Notes under the pieces: generated by a model | The model's input: only the letters and a program-made list of their open reading frames with translations | Databases searched by the model: none | What the model was told of the DNA's origin: nothing | Assembly (NCBI GenBank): GCA_946887425.1 | Contig: CAMPKW010000018.1 | Location: forward strand, 1 to 19,686 | Reading direction: 5' to 3' | DNA: 19,686 nt | Origin: an uncultured Candidatus Saccharibacteria bacterium | Lineage (GTDB): Bacteria > Patescibacteria > Saccharimonadia > Saccharimonadales > UBA6022 | Part shown: positions 12,826-19,613 of the stretch, piece by piece | Numbering within the stretch: position 1 is the stretch's first letter | Layout: the number at the start of each line of letters is the position of its first letter | Program-made: the position numbers and the translations under genes

Positions 12826-13707
12826 ATGCCAGAAGCGGGCACCTACATTCTAGCAAACGTTGGCTTCTCAAATGACGAGAAGCCACTTTTGACTCTACAA
12901 AAGGACAGCGAGTTCATACAGCTGGAGCCTGTTGGTAAAACGCTCACACTAAAATTCGACACATCGCAGCGATATTGTATCGGATGGCACGATATTACAA
13001 GCGGAGAGAGTCGCGTTTGCCCCGAAGCGAGCAAAATCGACTCAAAATACGAACAATGTCCGGCATGCCAAAAGCGAACCGGATTTAATCCCGCATTCTA
13101 CAACACCACTTCCGTGTCATCTCAGCAGGAAGCGCGTAATCTTGAACCGCACATTTTATATTTGGCATATTTTGGCGGTGACATTATAAAAGTGGGCATT
13201 TCTCATGCCGCGCGAGGCAATAGGCGATTGCTTGAACAAGGCGCGCGCAGCGCCCTCATCCTTGAGACATTTCCGACTGCGCACATCGCCCGACAATACG
13301 AAGCAAAGATTGCCGCCCTTAAAGGTATTTCTGAAACCGTACTTATCCGTAAAAAAATTGGCGCACTCCCACTGCCATACAATAAGGTAGCAGCAGAGGA
13401 AATACTGCAAAGCACCCTTGAGAAAATACTCGGTGAACTAAAAATTAGCTCCTCTGACACTAAAACCCTTCATTTTGATAGGCTGTTCTTTCCGTCTGGC
13501 ACACCTTCGCTCGTTAACACATACGAAACAACATCACACAACCTTATTTCAGGCAAAGTGTGCGGCATGCTTGGTTCGCTATTGTTCTGCGAGCAGCAAA
13601 ATACTCAGCTCTTTTTGCCGATAAAAAAATATACTGGCTACTATGTTACGCTATCGGATATAGAGACTGTCATAGATCTGCCTGCTCAGCAAATATCGCT
13701 CTTTTAA
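12826..13707 (+). CDS. DUF2797 family protein
   Basis: This 293-residue protein resembles the DUF2797 family, whose function is unknown. The N-terminus (1-50) is beta-rich. A zinc-finger-like cluster follows with Cys51, Cys65, Cys78 and Cys81 (CPAC). The central block HILYLAYFGGDIIKVGIS (109-126), an RR pair (133-134) and EQGA (137-140) match the YLA..G.KVG..R.QGA pattern of the family, which is reminiscent of a GIY-YIG-like fold. The C-terminus (SHNLISGKVCGMLGSLLFCEQQNTQLFLPIKKYTGYYV) also matches. No Shine-Dalgarno is visible, and the ATG is 6 bases after the previous stop, so it is probably read from the same mRNA as the two-barrel gene. The stop is TAA. Confidence 0.8.
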   Translation: MPEAGTYILANVGFSNDEKPLLTLQKDSEFIQLEPVGKTLTLKFDTSQRYCIGWHDITSGESRVCPEASKIDSKYEQCPACQKRTGFNPAFYNTTSVSSQQEARNLEPHILYLAYFGGDIIKVGISHAARGNRRLLEQGARSALILETFPTAHIARQYEAKIAALKGISETVLIRKKIGALPLPYNKVAAEEILQSTLEKILGELKISSSDTKTLHFDRLFFPSGTPSLVNTYETTSHNLISGKVCGMLGSLLFCEQQNTQLFLPIKKYTGYYVTLSDIETVIDLPAQQISLF

Positions 13708-13781
13708 AATATATACATTTATGTCATAGTATTTCCAGTTGTCTACACCCGTAACAACGCTCCAGCAGACAAGGGGATGCC

Positions 13782-14072
13782 ATGGAAGAAGTAGCCGGAC
13801 TCAAAGTAGAAGATCCGGGGACAAACCCGTTCGTAAGAATGTTCGTCTTCGAAGAAACGCCCAACTTACCTTGGGCAAGGGGGCACAACACCAAGGAATC
13901 GCAGGAGAAGCTACTCGCGTACACCCTTGAATCACTGGGTGGTATCGTCTCTGCTTCGGTTGAAGACAAGGTTGTCCAAATCTTCCTCAGAGACGCATCG
14001 AAAGATGCGTGGCCAGTAGTAAGATCAAAAGTCCTCAACACGCTCCAGCCCTACGTGAGACACCCAGCCTAG
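13782..14072 (+). CDS. Small protein, unknown function
   Basis: This 96-residue soluble protein is not recognised. It has no membrane segment or cysteine. The mid-region (SQEKLLAYTLESLGGIVSASVEDKVVQIFLRDASKDAWPVVRSKVLNTLQPYV) has the helix-strand-strand-helix rhythm of a small alpha/beta domain. AAGGGG lies 5 bases before the ATG. No convincing promoter was found in the 74-base gap upstream. The stop is TAG, followed by an elaborate hairpin region and a terminator. Confidence 0.65.
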   Translation: MEEVAGLKVEDPGTNPFVRMFVFEETPNLPWARGHNTKESQEKLLAYTLESLGGIVSASVEDKVVQIFLRDASKDAWPVVRSKVLNTLQPYVRHPA

Positions 14073-14079
14073 AGTTCCT

Positions 14080-14141
14080 CGCTCTACTCATCTAGTAATA
14101 AGCAGATGAGAGCGCTTGCTCCTCTTGTCTGCTTATTACTA
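14080..14141 (+). repeat. Overlapping hairpins in a possible structured RNA
   Basis: A perfect 14-bp inverted repeat, TAGTAATAAGCAGA (14093-14106) and TCTGCTTATTACTA (14128-14141), encloses an inner GAGC-GCTT-GCTC hairpin (14110-14121). A second pairing, CGCTCT (14080-14085) with AGAGCG (14109-14114) plus CATC (14089-14092) with GATG (14105-14108), competes for the inner part. No T-run follows the long stem. Its function is unknown. Confidence 0.6.
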
Positions 14142-14152
14142 CCTGCACCAAC

Positions 14153-14175
14153 AAACGCCCCTAGGGGGCGTTTTT
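14153..14175 (+). terminator. Intrinsic terminator before dnaX
   Basis: AAACGCCCC (14153-14161), loop TAG and GGGGCGTTT (14165-14173) are followed by T residues to 14175. The strong GC stem with a T-tract ends the transcript of the small unknown gene. Confidence 0.85.
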
Positions 14176-14215
14176 ATTTATCATAAATCACAACAATCCA
14201 TTACCCAAAACGGCG

Positions 14216-14221
14216 TACAAT
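14216..14221 (+). promoter_or_regulatory. Candidate -10 of dnaX
   Basis: TACAAT (14216-14221) lies 31 bases before the chosen GTG start. No convincing -35 or TGN extension is present. It is supported mainly by its position after a terminator and before the Shine-Dalgarno GAGGGG (14237-14242). Confidence 0.4.
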
Positions 14222-14252
14222 AGAGAGAGTAAAAGTGAGGGGAAACAAACAA

Positions 14253-15722
14253 GTGTCACAAGCACTCTATCGCAAATATCGTAGCAAATCGCTCAATGAA
14301 GTCGTGGGACAAAAACATGTCACCGACGTACTTGCACGCTCGCTCGCAAAAGGACGGATTGCCCACGCATACCTCTTGACTGGCCCGCGCGGCGTCGGCA
14401 AAACGTCTATTGCTCGTATTCTCGCCCACGAAATTAATAAATTACCATACAGCGACGAAGCGAGTCACCTCGACATTATCGAAATCGATGCCGCGAGCAA
14501 CAATGGCGTCGAAGACGTCCGTGACTTACGGGAAAAGGTACAAATTGCGCCAGTATCGGCAAGCAAAAAAGTCTACATCATTGACGAGGTCCACATGCTC
14601 TCAAAGGCGGCCTTTAACGCACTCTTAAAAACCCTCGAGGAACCACCGGAGCACGTCGTCTTTATTCTCGCCACGACCGATGCCGACAAGCTGCCAGCAA
14701 CAATCATTAGCCGGACTCAGCAGTTTGGTTTTCGCGCTATTGCACCTATCGACGCTGTATCTCATCTAAAGCATATCGCCCAGCAAGAAAATATCACTAT
14801 CAGCGACGAGGCACTTGAACTCATTGCACTCAGAGGCGATGGGAGTTTTCGCGATAGCATCAGCCTGCTCGACCAACTGACGAGCCTTACCGACGAAAAG
14901 TCTGGCATCACTAAAGAGCTCGTCGAGCAGTCACTCGGACTTGCTCCGACAACACTAATTGATAAACTCCTCACTGCATACGAGACCAAGGACCTTAAAG
15001 AGATTGTTGAATTGCTTGACGACAGCAACCAGCAGGGAATTCAAGCTTCTGTGCTCGCATCGCAACTTATTCAAACAACTCGTCGCCTCGTAGCTGAACG
15101 TCCGCAACTACTCGATCTACTCGATCATCTTCTTGACGTTGCCAAATCATCACAACCGCACATAAAGCTGCTTACCGCTCTTGCCGCGCACGTCGCTCCA
15201 AAACCAAAAAGTGCTGCACTAAACGCGCCGTCGCTCAGTGTAAGCGCGCCTATTGCTGAACTCGAAAAACAAGCGACCAAAGTACACCCATCTCTACCAA
15301 AACAAAAGCCCGCCAACCCCACTCCGACGCCAAAGCAGCCGACCGCACCTGTCGCTGCGCCTACGCATAAGACAGGGGAACCAGATGCCCCTGCAAAACC
15401 GCGAAGCGGTATTGAAGTTCTCGATTGGCCAGCGTTAGTCGAATATACTCGCGTCAACTACGTCGCCCTATATAGCGTATTGTCAAAATGTAGCTTCGAA
15501 CTCGACGGCAACACTCTGACAATTTACACGATGAATGCCTTCTATAAAAAGAAGCTTGACGATACAAAATACAGCCCACTTCTATCAGATTGTCTTCGTG
15601 AAACCGGTGCCGGCGAGCCTGAGATTATTACAATCGGTACGCCACCGCCGCCAAAAGATGAGACAGCCGCGGCAGTTGCTGCTATTATGGGTGGAGGAGA
15701 AGAGGTAAGCGTTGAATCATAG
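14253..15722 (+). CDS. dnaX: DNA polymerase III subunit gamma/tau, zinc module missing
   Basis: DnaX is the ATPase of the clamp loader, which places the beta clamp on DNA. The 489-residue product has N-terminal ALYRKYRSKSLNEVVGQ, Walker A GPRGVGKT (44-51), IDAASNNGVEDVR, Walker B YIIDEVH (108-114) and SRTQQF with the arginine finger at about 154. The four-cysteine zinc module normally between Walker A and IDAAS is absent, replaced by the short HEINKLPYSDEASHLD. After about residue 320 comes a Pro/Ala-rich linker and then a C-terminal domain (VLDWPALVEYTRVNYVALYSVLSKCSFELDG). I chose GTG 14253 because GAGGGG lies 10 bases before it and family alignment starts at SQALYRKYR. dnaB follows after 17 bases. 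The stop is TAG. Confidence 0.95.
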   Translation: MSQALYRKYRSKSLNEVVGQKHVTDVLARSLAKGRIAHAYLLTGPRGVGKTSIARILAHEINKLPYSDEASHLDIIEIDAASNNGVEDVRDLREKVQIAPVSASKKVYIIDEVHMLSKAAFNALLKTLEEPPEHVVFILATTDADKLPATIISRTQQFGFRAIAPIDAVSHLKHIAQQENITISDEALELIALRGDGSFRDSISLLDQLTSLTDEKSGITKELVEQSLGLAPTTLIDKLLTAYETKDLKEIVELLDDSNQQGIQASVLASQLIQTTRRLVAERPQLLDLLDHLLDVAKSSQPHIKLLTALAAHVAPKPKSAALNAPSLSVSAPIAELEKQATKVHPSLPKQKPANPTPTPKQPTAPVAAPTHKTGEPDAPAKPRSGIEVLDWPALVEYTRVNYVALYSVLSKCSFELDGNTLTIYTMNAFYKKKLDDTKYSPLLSDCLRETGAGEPEIITIGTPPPPKDETAAAVAAIMGGGEEVSVES

Positions 15723-15739
15723 TTCGCGCTAGAGAGTTT

Positions 15740-17089
15740 ATGGCCACAAAAGAAGTTTCAGCGGGCAAGGTACCGCCACAAAATTTAGACGCCGAGAAGA
15801 GCTTACTTGGTGCTGTTTTAATTGACGAGGAAACACTTGCCGATATCAGCGAACACGTCACCTCAAAAGACTTTTACGACAAACGTCACTCGACAATTTA
15901 TGGCGGTATGATGCGCTTGTTCGAACGACACAAGCCTGTCGACCTATTGACACTCACGGAAGAACTGAAGAAAAAAGACGAACTTGATATCATTGGCGGA
16001 TCAGCATACCTGACCGAACTCACAAATTACGTACCGACTGCCGCGCATGCCGAAGCCTACGCGGAGCTGGTCGCCCAAAAAGCTGTGCGTCGTCGTCTTA
16101 TCAAGGCAAGTGGAGAAATCTCGGAGCTTGGCTACGACGAGGACACAACAACACAGGAACTTCTCGAACGCGCCGAGGCCGAACTATTTAGCGTAAGCGA
16201 CCAATCACTCAAGCAAGATCTTGTGAGTATTGAAAGCATCTTGACCGAAAGTTTCGATCGTATGGAAGAGCTGCACCGTAATAAGGGCGCTCTTCGTGGT
16301 GTCCGCACCGGCTACCGTGACCTCGATAATATGACCGCCGGTCTGCAACGATCAGATCTTATCATCCTAGCCGCCCGCCCTGCGATGGGTAAGACCACGC
16401 TAGTAACCAACTTGGCGTACAACGTTGCCACCGTCGCAAAGCAACCCGTACTTTTCTTCTCGCTCGAGATGAGTAAAGAGCAGCTGGTTGACCGTATGCT
16501 AGCTGATGCATCCGGGGTTGATGCGTGGAATATCCGTACCGGTAATCTTAGTGACGACGATTTCTCAAAGCTATCTGAAGCAATGGGCGAAATGGCAGAA
16601 GCGCCAATTTACATTGACGACACGCCAGGTTTATCTGTACTGGAAATGCGTACCAAAGCCCGTCGAGCCGCCCATGAAGCGCCGCTCGGACTTATCATCG
16701 TCGACTACCTCCAACTTATGCAAGGAAGTGGCAAGAGCGATGGAAATCGCGTACAAGAGGTGAGTGAAATCTCACGTGGTCTCAAGCTGATTGCCCGCGA
16801 AATGAACGTACCTGTTATCGCACTATCCCAGCTCTCGCGTTCAGTTGAGAATCGCAGCCCGCAGATCCCGCAGCTTGCCGACCTCCGTGAGTCAGGATCT
16901 ATTGAGCAAGATGCCGATATCGTCATGTTCATCTACCGCGAAGCATATTACAACCCTGAAACGGAACGTGAGAATATTACCGACCTTATCATCGCCAAGC
17001 ACCGTAATGGCCCTGTCGGCCGCGTCGAACTCTACTTCCACCCAGAACGACTCCGCTTCATGTCTCTCGACAAACATCATGACGGCTAG
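15740..17089 (+). CDS. dnaB: Replicative DNA helicase DnaB
   Basis: DnaB is the hexameric helicase that unwinds DNA ahead of the polymerase. The 449-residue product has the N-terminal helical domain (VPPQNLDAEKSLLGAVLID, 11-29), a linker, and the RecA-like ATPase. The ATPase shows Walker A ARPAMGKTT (212-220), FFSLEMS (239-245), Walker B IIVDYLQLM (319-327), the ALSQLSRSVE stretch and the C-terminal AKHRNGPVG arginine-finger region. No intein is visible. The gene starts 17 bases after dnaX with no good ribosome binding site (AGAGAG), so it is probably read from the dnaX mRNA. The usual partner rplI, common before dnaB, is not here. The stop is TAG. Confidence 0.97.
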   Translation: MATKEVSAGKVPPQNLDAEKSLLGAVLIDEETLADISEHVTSKDFYDKRHSTIYGGMMRLFERHKPVDLLTLTEELKKKDELDIIGGSAYLTELTNYVPTAAHAEAYAELVAQKAVRRRLIKASGEISELGYDEDTTTQELLERAEAELFSVSDQSLKQDLVSIESILTESFDRMEELHRNKGALRGVRTGYRDLDNMTAGLQRSDLIILAARPAMGKTTLVTNLAYNVATVAKQPVLFFSLEMSKEQLVDRMLADASGVDAWNIRTGNLSDDDFSKLSEAMGEMAEAPIYIDDTPGLSVLEMRTKARRAAHEAPLGLIIVDYLQLMQGSGKSDGNRVQEVSEISRGLKLIAREMNVPVIALSQLSRSVENRSPQIPQLADLRESGSIEQDADIVMFIYREAYYNPETERENITDLIIAKHRNGPVGRVELYFHPERLRFMSLDKHHDG

Positions 17090-17092
17090 TCG

Positions 17093-17101
17093 TGGTATAA
17101 T
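17093..17101 (+). promoter_or_regulatory. Extended -10 promoter of the glycosyltransferase gene
   Basis: TGG-TATAAT (17093-17101) is a perfect extended -10 directly after the dnaB stop. No clear -35 is present. AAAGG (17104-17108) before the ATG at 17116 serves as ribosome binding site. Confidence 0.65.
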
Positions 17102-17115
17102 CAAAGGTACTACTC

Positions 17116-18585
17116 ATGGGCAAATTATTAGTTACCGATTTCACCACTTATAAGTATCGCTACCAGATTGGCTACGGGCTCATCCTCCTTGTTTTGATTG
17201 TGCTACTGGTCACTGCAGGGCTCTACGTGCCGGGCGGACTATCTGACTCTGAGATGAAATCTGCCGTTATCAGTAGCGGCATAGCTGCAACAAGCCTATC
17301 TTCATTTACTATCATCGACCTGCCATACTACCTATTACAAAAGGCCAGCCTTTTTATCTTTGGTATTACTACTTTTAGCATTAAGCTTCCGTCATTATTA
17401 CTAGGCTTTGCGTCGGCAATTGGCATGTTCCTGCTCCTGCGCCGCTGGTTTAAGCACAATATTGCCGTCATTGCCTCCAGCCTCACAATTGCAACTGGTC
17501 AATTTTTGTTCGTGTCTCAAAGCGGCACTCCAAGTATCATGTTCATTTTCTGGTCAATTTATCTACTGCTGTTTGCTATGCTTGTGGTGCGCAATAGTCG
17601 CCACAGTACATTGTGGACGTTTGCTTTCTTTATAGGCGCCGCACTAAGCCTATACACACCGCTCAGTATATATGTCCTGCTCGCAATCGGCAGTGCCGCG
17701 TTGCTCCACCCTCATCTACGATTCCTGTTGATGCGACTTTCGAAACTTAGACTTGCAGGAGCAGGACTCGTTTCGCTTGCCTTACTCGTTCCGCTCATCT
17801 ACGGCATCTACAGAAATCCAAGCATCGGACTTGAACTACTCGGCATCCCGGCTAGCTCGCCGAATTTTGGAAACAACTTGTCCCAATTAGTCACCCAGTA
17901 CTTTGATGTCGTCTCACCGACAAGCGGCATCATCATGACCCCGATCTTTAGTTTTGGCTCAATTGCGTTAATTGTCCTTGGTCTGCTTCATATCATTCGC
18001 GCCCACCATACCGCCAGAAGTTACATCATTAGCGTCTGGGGACTCCTGCTTATTCCTATTCTACTCATCAACCCAAGTTTCGTCAGTATTACATTTGTAC
18101 CGCTCGTACTTCTGCTTGCGACAGGGGTACAAACACTTCTTCATCAGTGGTACCGATTATTCCCGAAAAACCCCTATGCACGTATCGTAGGCCTTTTACC
18201 GCTCACTATCTTGGTCGGAGGACTACTTCTTTCGGGTATTGAGCGCTATATGTACGGGTATCACTACGATCCTCGCACGGTAACAAGTTTCTCCCGTGAT
18301 CTTCGTATCCTCAACCAAGAGTTAAGCAAGAACCCTGGTGATATCACCCTTATATCATCCAAAGAGCATGAGCCGTTCTATCAAGCGGTAGCAAGCAACA
18401 AGAAACAGCATAAAAATGTTTCACTGCGTGTCGCAACCACCGTTCCACCAACAGCTACAACGGTCATCGTGGAACGTAGCGAACACGGCAAGGCGAAAGT
18501 AGCTTTACCGCTACAGAAGATCATTACCGACACGCGCAGCAGCGAAGCCGATCGTTTTTACCTCTACAAAAACACCTCAAAATAA
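17116..18585 (+). CDS. Polytopic membrane glycosyltransferase-like protein (GT-C, ArnT/PMT-like)
   Basis: This 489-residue protein has about 10-11 hydrophobic segments to residue 385, then a soluble C-terminal domain of about 100 residues. After the first helix comes GLSDSEMKSA (41-50), an acidic pair at the place where GT-C enzymes such as ArnT or protein mannosyltransferases keep their catalytic Asp. It is followed by IIDLPYYLLQKASLFIFGITTFSIKLPSLLLG (66-97), very like the D.PPLYY...LFG.S.F..R.PS pattern of that superfamily. These enzymes move sugars from lipid carriers to proteins or lipids outside the membrane. The substrate is unknown, and glycosylation of the pilins is only a suggestion. 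It sits between dnaB and ybaB-recR, where such a gene is unusual, and has its own promoter. The stop is TAA. Confidence 0.75.
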   Translation: MGKLLVTDFTTYKYRYQIGYGLILLVLIVLLVTAGLYVPGGLSDSEMKSAVISSGIAATSLSSFTIIDLPYYLLQKASLFIFGITTFSIKLPSLLLGFASAIGMFLLLRRWFKHNIAVIASSLTIATGQFLFVSQSGTPSIMFIFWSIYLLLFAMLVVRNSRHSTLWTFAFFIGAALSLYTPLSIYVLLAIGSAALLHPHLRFLLMRLSKLRLAGAGLVSLALLVPLIYGIYRNPSIGLELLGIPASSPNFGNNLSQLVTQYFDVVSPTSGIIMTPIFSFGSIALIVLGLLHIIRAHHTARSYIISVWGLLLIPILLINPSFVSITFVPLVLLLATGVQTLLHQWYRLFPKNPYARIVGLLPLTILVGGLLLSGIERYMYGYHYDPRTVTSFSRDLRILNQELSKNPGDITLISSKEHEPFYQAVASNKKQHKNVSLRVATTVPPTATTVIVERSEHGKAKVALPLQKIITDTRSSEADRFYLYKNTSK

Positions 18586-18587
18586 CG

Positions 18588-18593
18588 TATAAT
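18588..18593 (+). promoter_or_regulatory. -10 of the ybaB-recR pair
   Basis: A perfect TATAAT (18588-18593) begins three bases after the stop of the glycosyltransferase gene. The -35 region is weak (TACAAA-like at 17 bases) and there is no TGN. The leader is about 25 nt, with GGGAG (18613-18617) as ribosome binding site. Confidence 0.5.
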
Positions 18594-18625
18594 AAATGGA
18601 GTTATTTAGATAGGGAGCGACAGTC

Positions 18626-18916
18626 ATGGCATTTGACCAGATGAAAATGTTGAATCAGTTACGCAAGGCGCAAAAAGATCTTGCAAAAGAAATTATTGAA
18701 GTAGAAGCAGGCGATGGCGCAGTGGTTGTGCAGATCAACGGCGAGCTTAAGATTAAGAGCGTGAAAATCGATCCTGCTCAGGTTGACCTTGAAGACATTT
18801 CAGAGCTTGAGCACTGGGTTGAAATTGCCGTCCGCGACGGACTTGCTAAAGCACAGGAAGTAGCCGCTGAAAAAATGAAGCCTCTTATGGGCGGCCTCGG
18901 TAACCTCGGCCTTTAA
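18626..18916 (+). CDS. ybaB: YbaB/EbfC family nucleoid-associated protein
   Basis: YbaB proteins are small dimers that bind DNA and are almost always encoded with recR. The 96-residue sequence fits: an N-terminal helix (MLNQLRKAQKDLAKEI), a beta hairpin EVEAGDGAVVVQINGELKIKSVKIDP (26-51), and a C-terminal helix with VRDGLAKAQEVAAEKMKPLMGGLGNLG. The family's GLxxxM and GGL-type tail is present. GGGAG lies 8 bases upstream of the ATG. recR follows after 17 bases. The usual dnaX neighbour is separated here by dnaB and the glycosyltransferase gene. Confidence 0.95.
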   Translation: MAFDQMKMLNQLRKAQKDLAKEIIEVEAGDGAVVVQINGELKIKSVKIDPAQVDLEDISELEHWVEIAVRDGLAKAQEVAAEKMKPLMGGLGNLGL

Positions 18917-18933
18917 GCCCACTGGAGTTATAT

Positions 18934-19551
18934 ATGGCACAATTACTGCCAAGTGCCCTCACCAATGCAATCGATGAACTCGGTCGACTACCGGGCGTCG
19001 GCGCACGTACCGCTGAAAGATATGCGTATTTTTTGCTACGCGCCGACACCCATCTCACCGACAAACTGGCAGCAGCCATTACCCAGCTTCACACTGGCGT
19101 AAAACAGTGCCCAAAGACGTTTGCCCTGATTGATGCCGATCAAGACGTGTCTCCACTTTATAGCGATAGCGACCGAGACAAACAAACGATCGCCGTCGTG
19201 GAAGAGCCACTTGATATTGTTTCACTTGAACGTACGGGGCAATTTAAGGGCACATATCATGTTTTAGGTGGGGCAATCTCACCAATCGATGGCATCGGCC
19301 CGGAACAGCTTCATATTCCTGAACTTCTCGAGCGCATTAAAGAAGACGGCGTCAAGGAGCTAATCATCGCAACCAACGCCAGCGTAGAAGGCGAGTCTAC
19401 ATCTCTCTTCTTGCAGCGCTACATCAACGACGCTGGCGTCGATGTAATCATGAGCCGACTTGCTCGCGGCATCCCAGTGGGTGTCGACCTTGAATACGCC
19501 GATCAGATTACTCTTACTCACGCACTTGAAGGTCGACGGGTACTCCCGTAA
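18934..19551 (+). CDS. recR: Recombination protein RecR, zinc finger cysteines lost
   Basis: RecR works with RecO (and RecF) to load RecA on gapped DNA. The 205-residue protein has the N-terminal helix-hairpin-helix region (LGRLPGVGARTAERYAYFLL, 16-35), the Toprim domain (IAVVEEPLDIVSLE; YHVLGGAISPIDGIGPEQL; IIATNASVEGESTSLFL) and the C-terminal SRLARGIPVGVDLEYADQITLTHALEGRR. RecR normally has a four-cysteine zinc site before the Toprim domain. Here only Cys59 remains (GVKQCPKTFALIDADQDVSPLYSDSD), so zinc binding is probably lost. It is downstream of ybaB in the usual pair. The TAA stop is followed 62 bases later by a pilin start. Confidence 0.95.
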   Translation: MAQLLPSALTNAIDELGRLPGVGARTAERYAYFLLRADTHLTDKLAAAITQLHTGVKQCPKTFALIDADQDVSPLYSDSDRDKQTIAVVEEPLDIVSLERTGQFKGTYHVLGGAISPIDGIGPEQLHIPELLERIKEDGVKELIIATNASVEGESTSLFLQRYINDAGVDVIMSRLARGIPVGVDLEYADQITLTHALEGRRVLP

Positions 19552-19597
19552 ACTCATAGCCAACTTCTTCATCTACTTGTCGGTAACATAGGGTTGC

Positions 19598-19606
19598 TGA
19601 TAGACT
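19598..19606 (+). promoter_or_regulatory. Candidate extended -10 of the sixth pilin
   Basis: TGA-TAGACT (19598-19606) is followed by seven bases and the ATG at 19614, the same layout as the first pilin gene and folA. The hexamer is a 4/6 match. Confidence 0.45.
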
Positions 19607-19613
19607 ATAAGCT

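Noticed and set aside
14253..15722. Programmed frameshift in dnaX making a short gamma product
   Set aside because: No A6G-type slippery sequence was found in the linker region.
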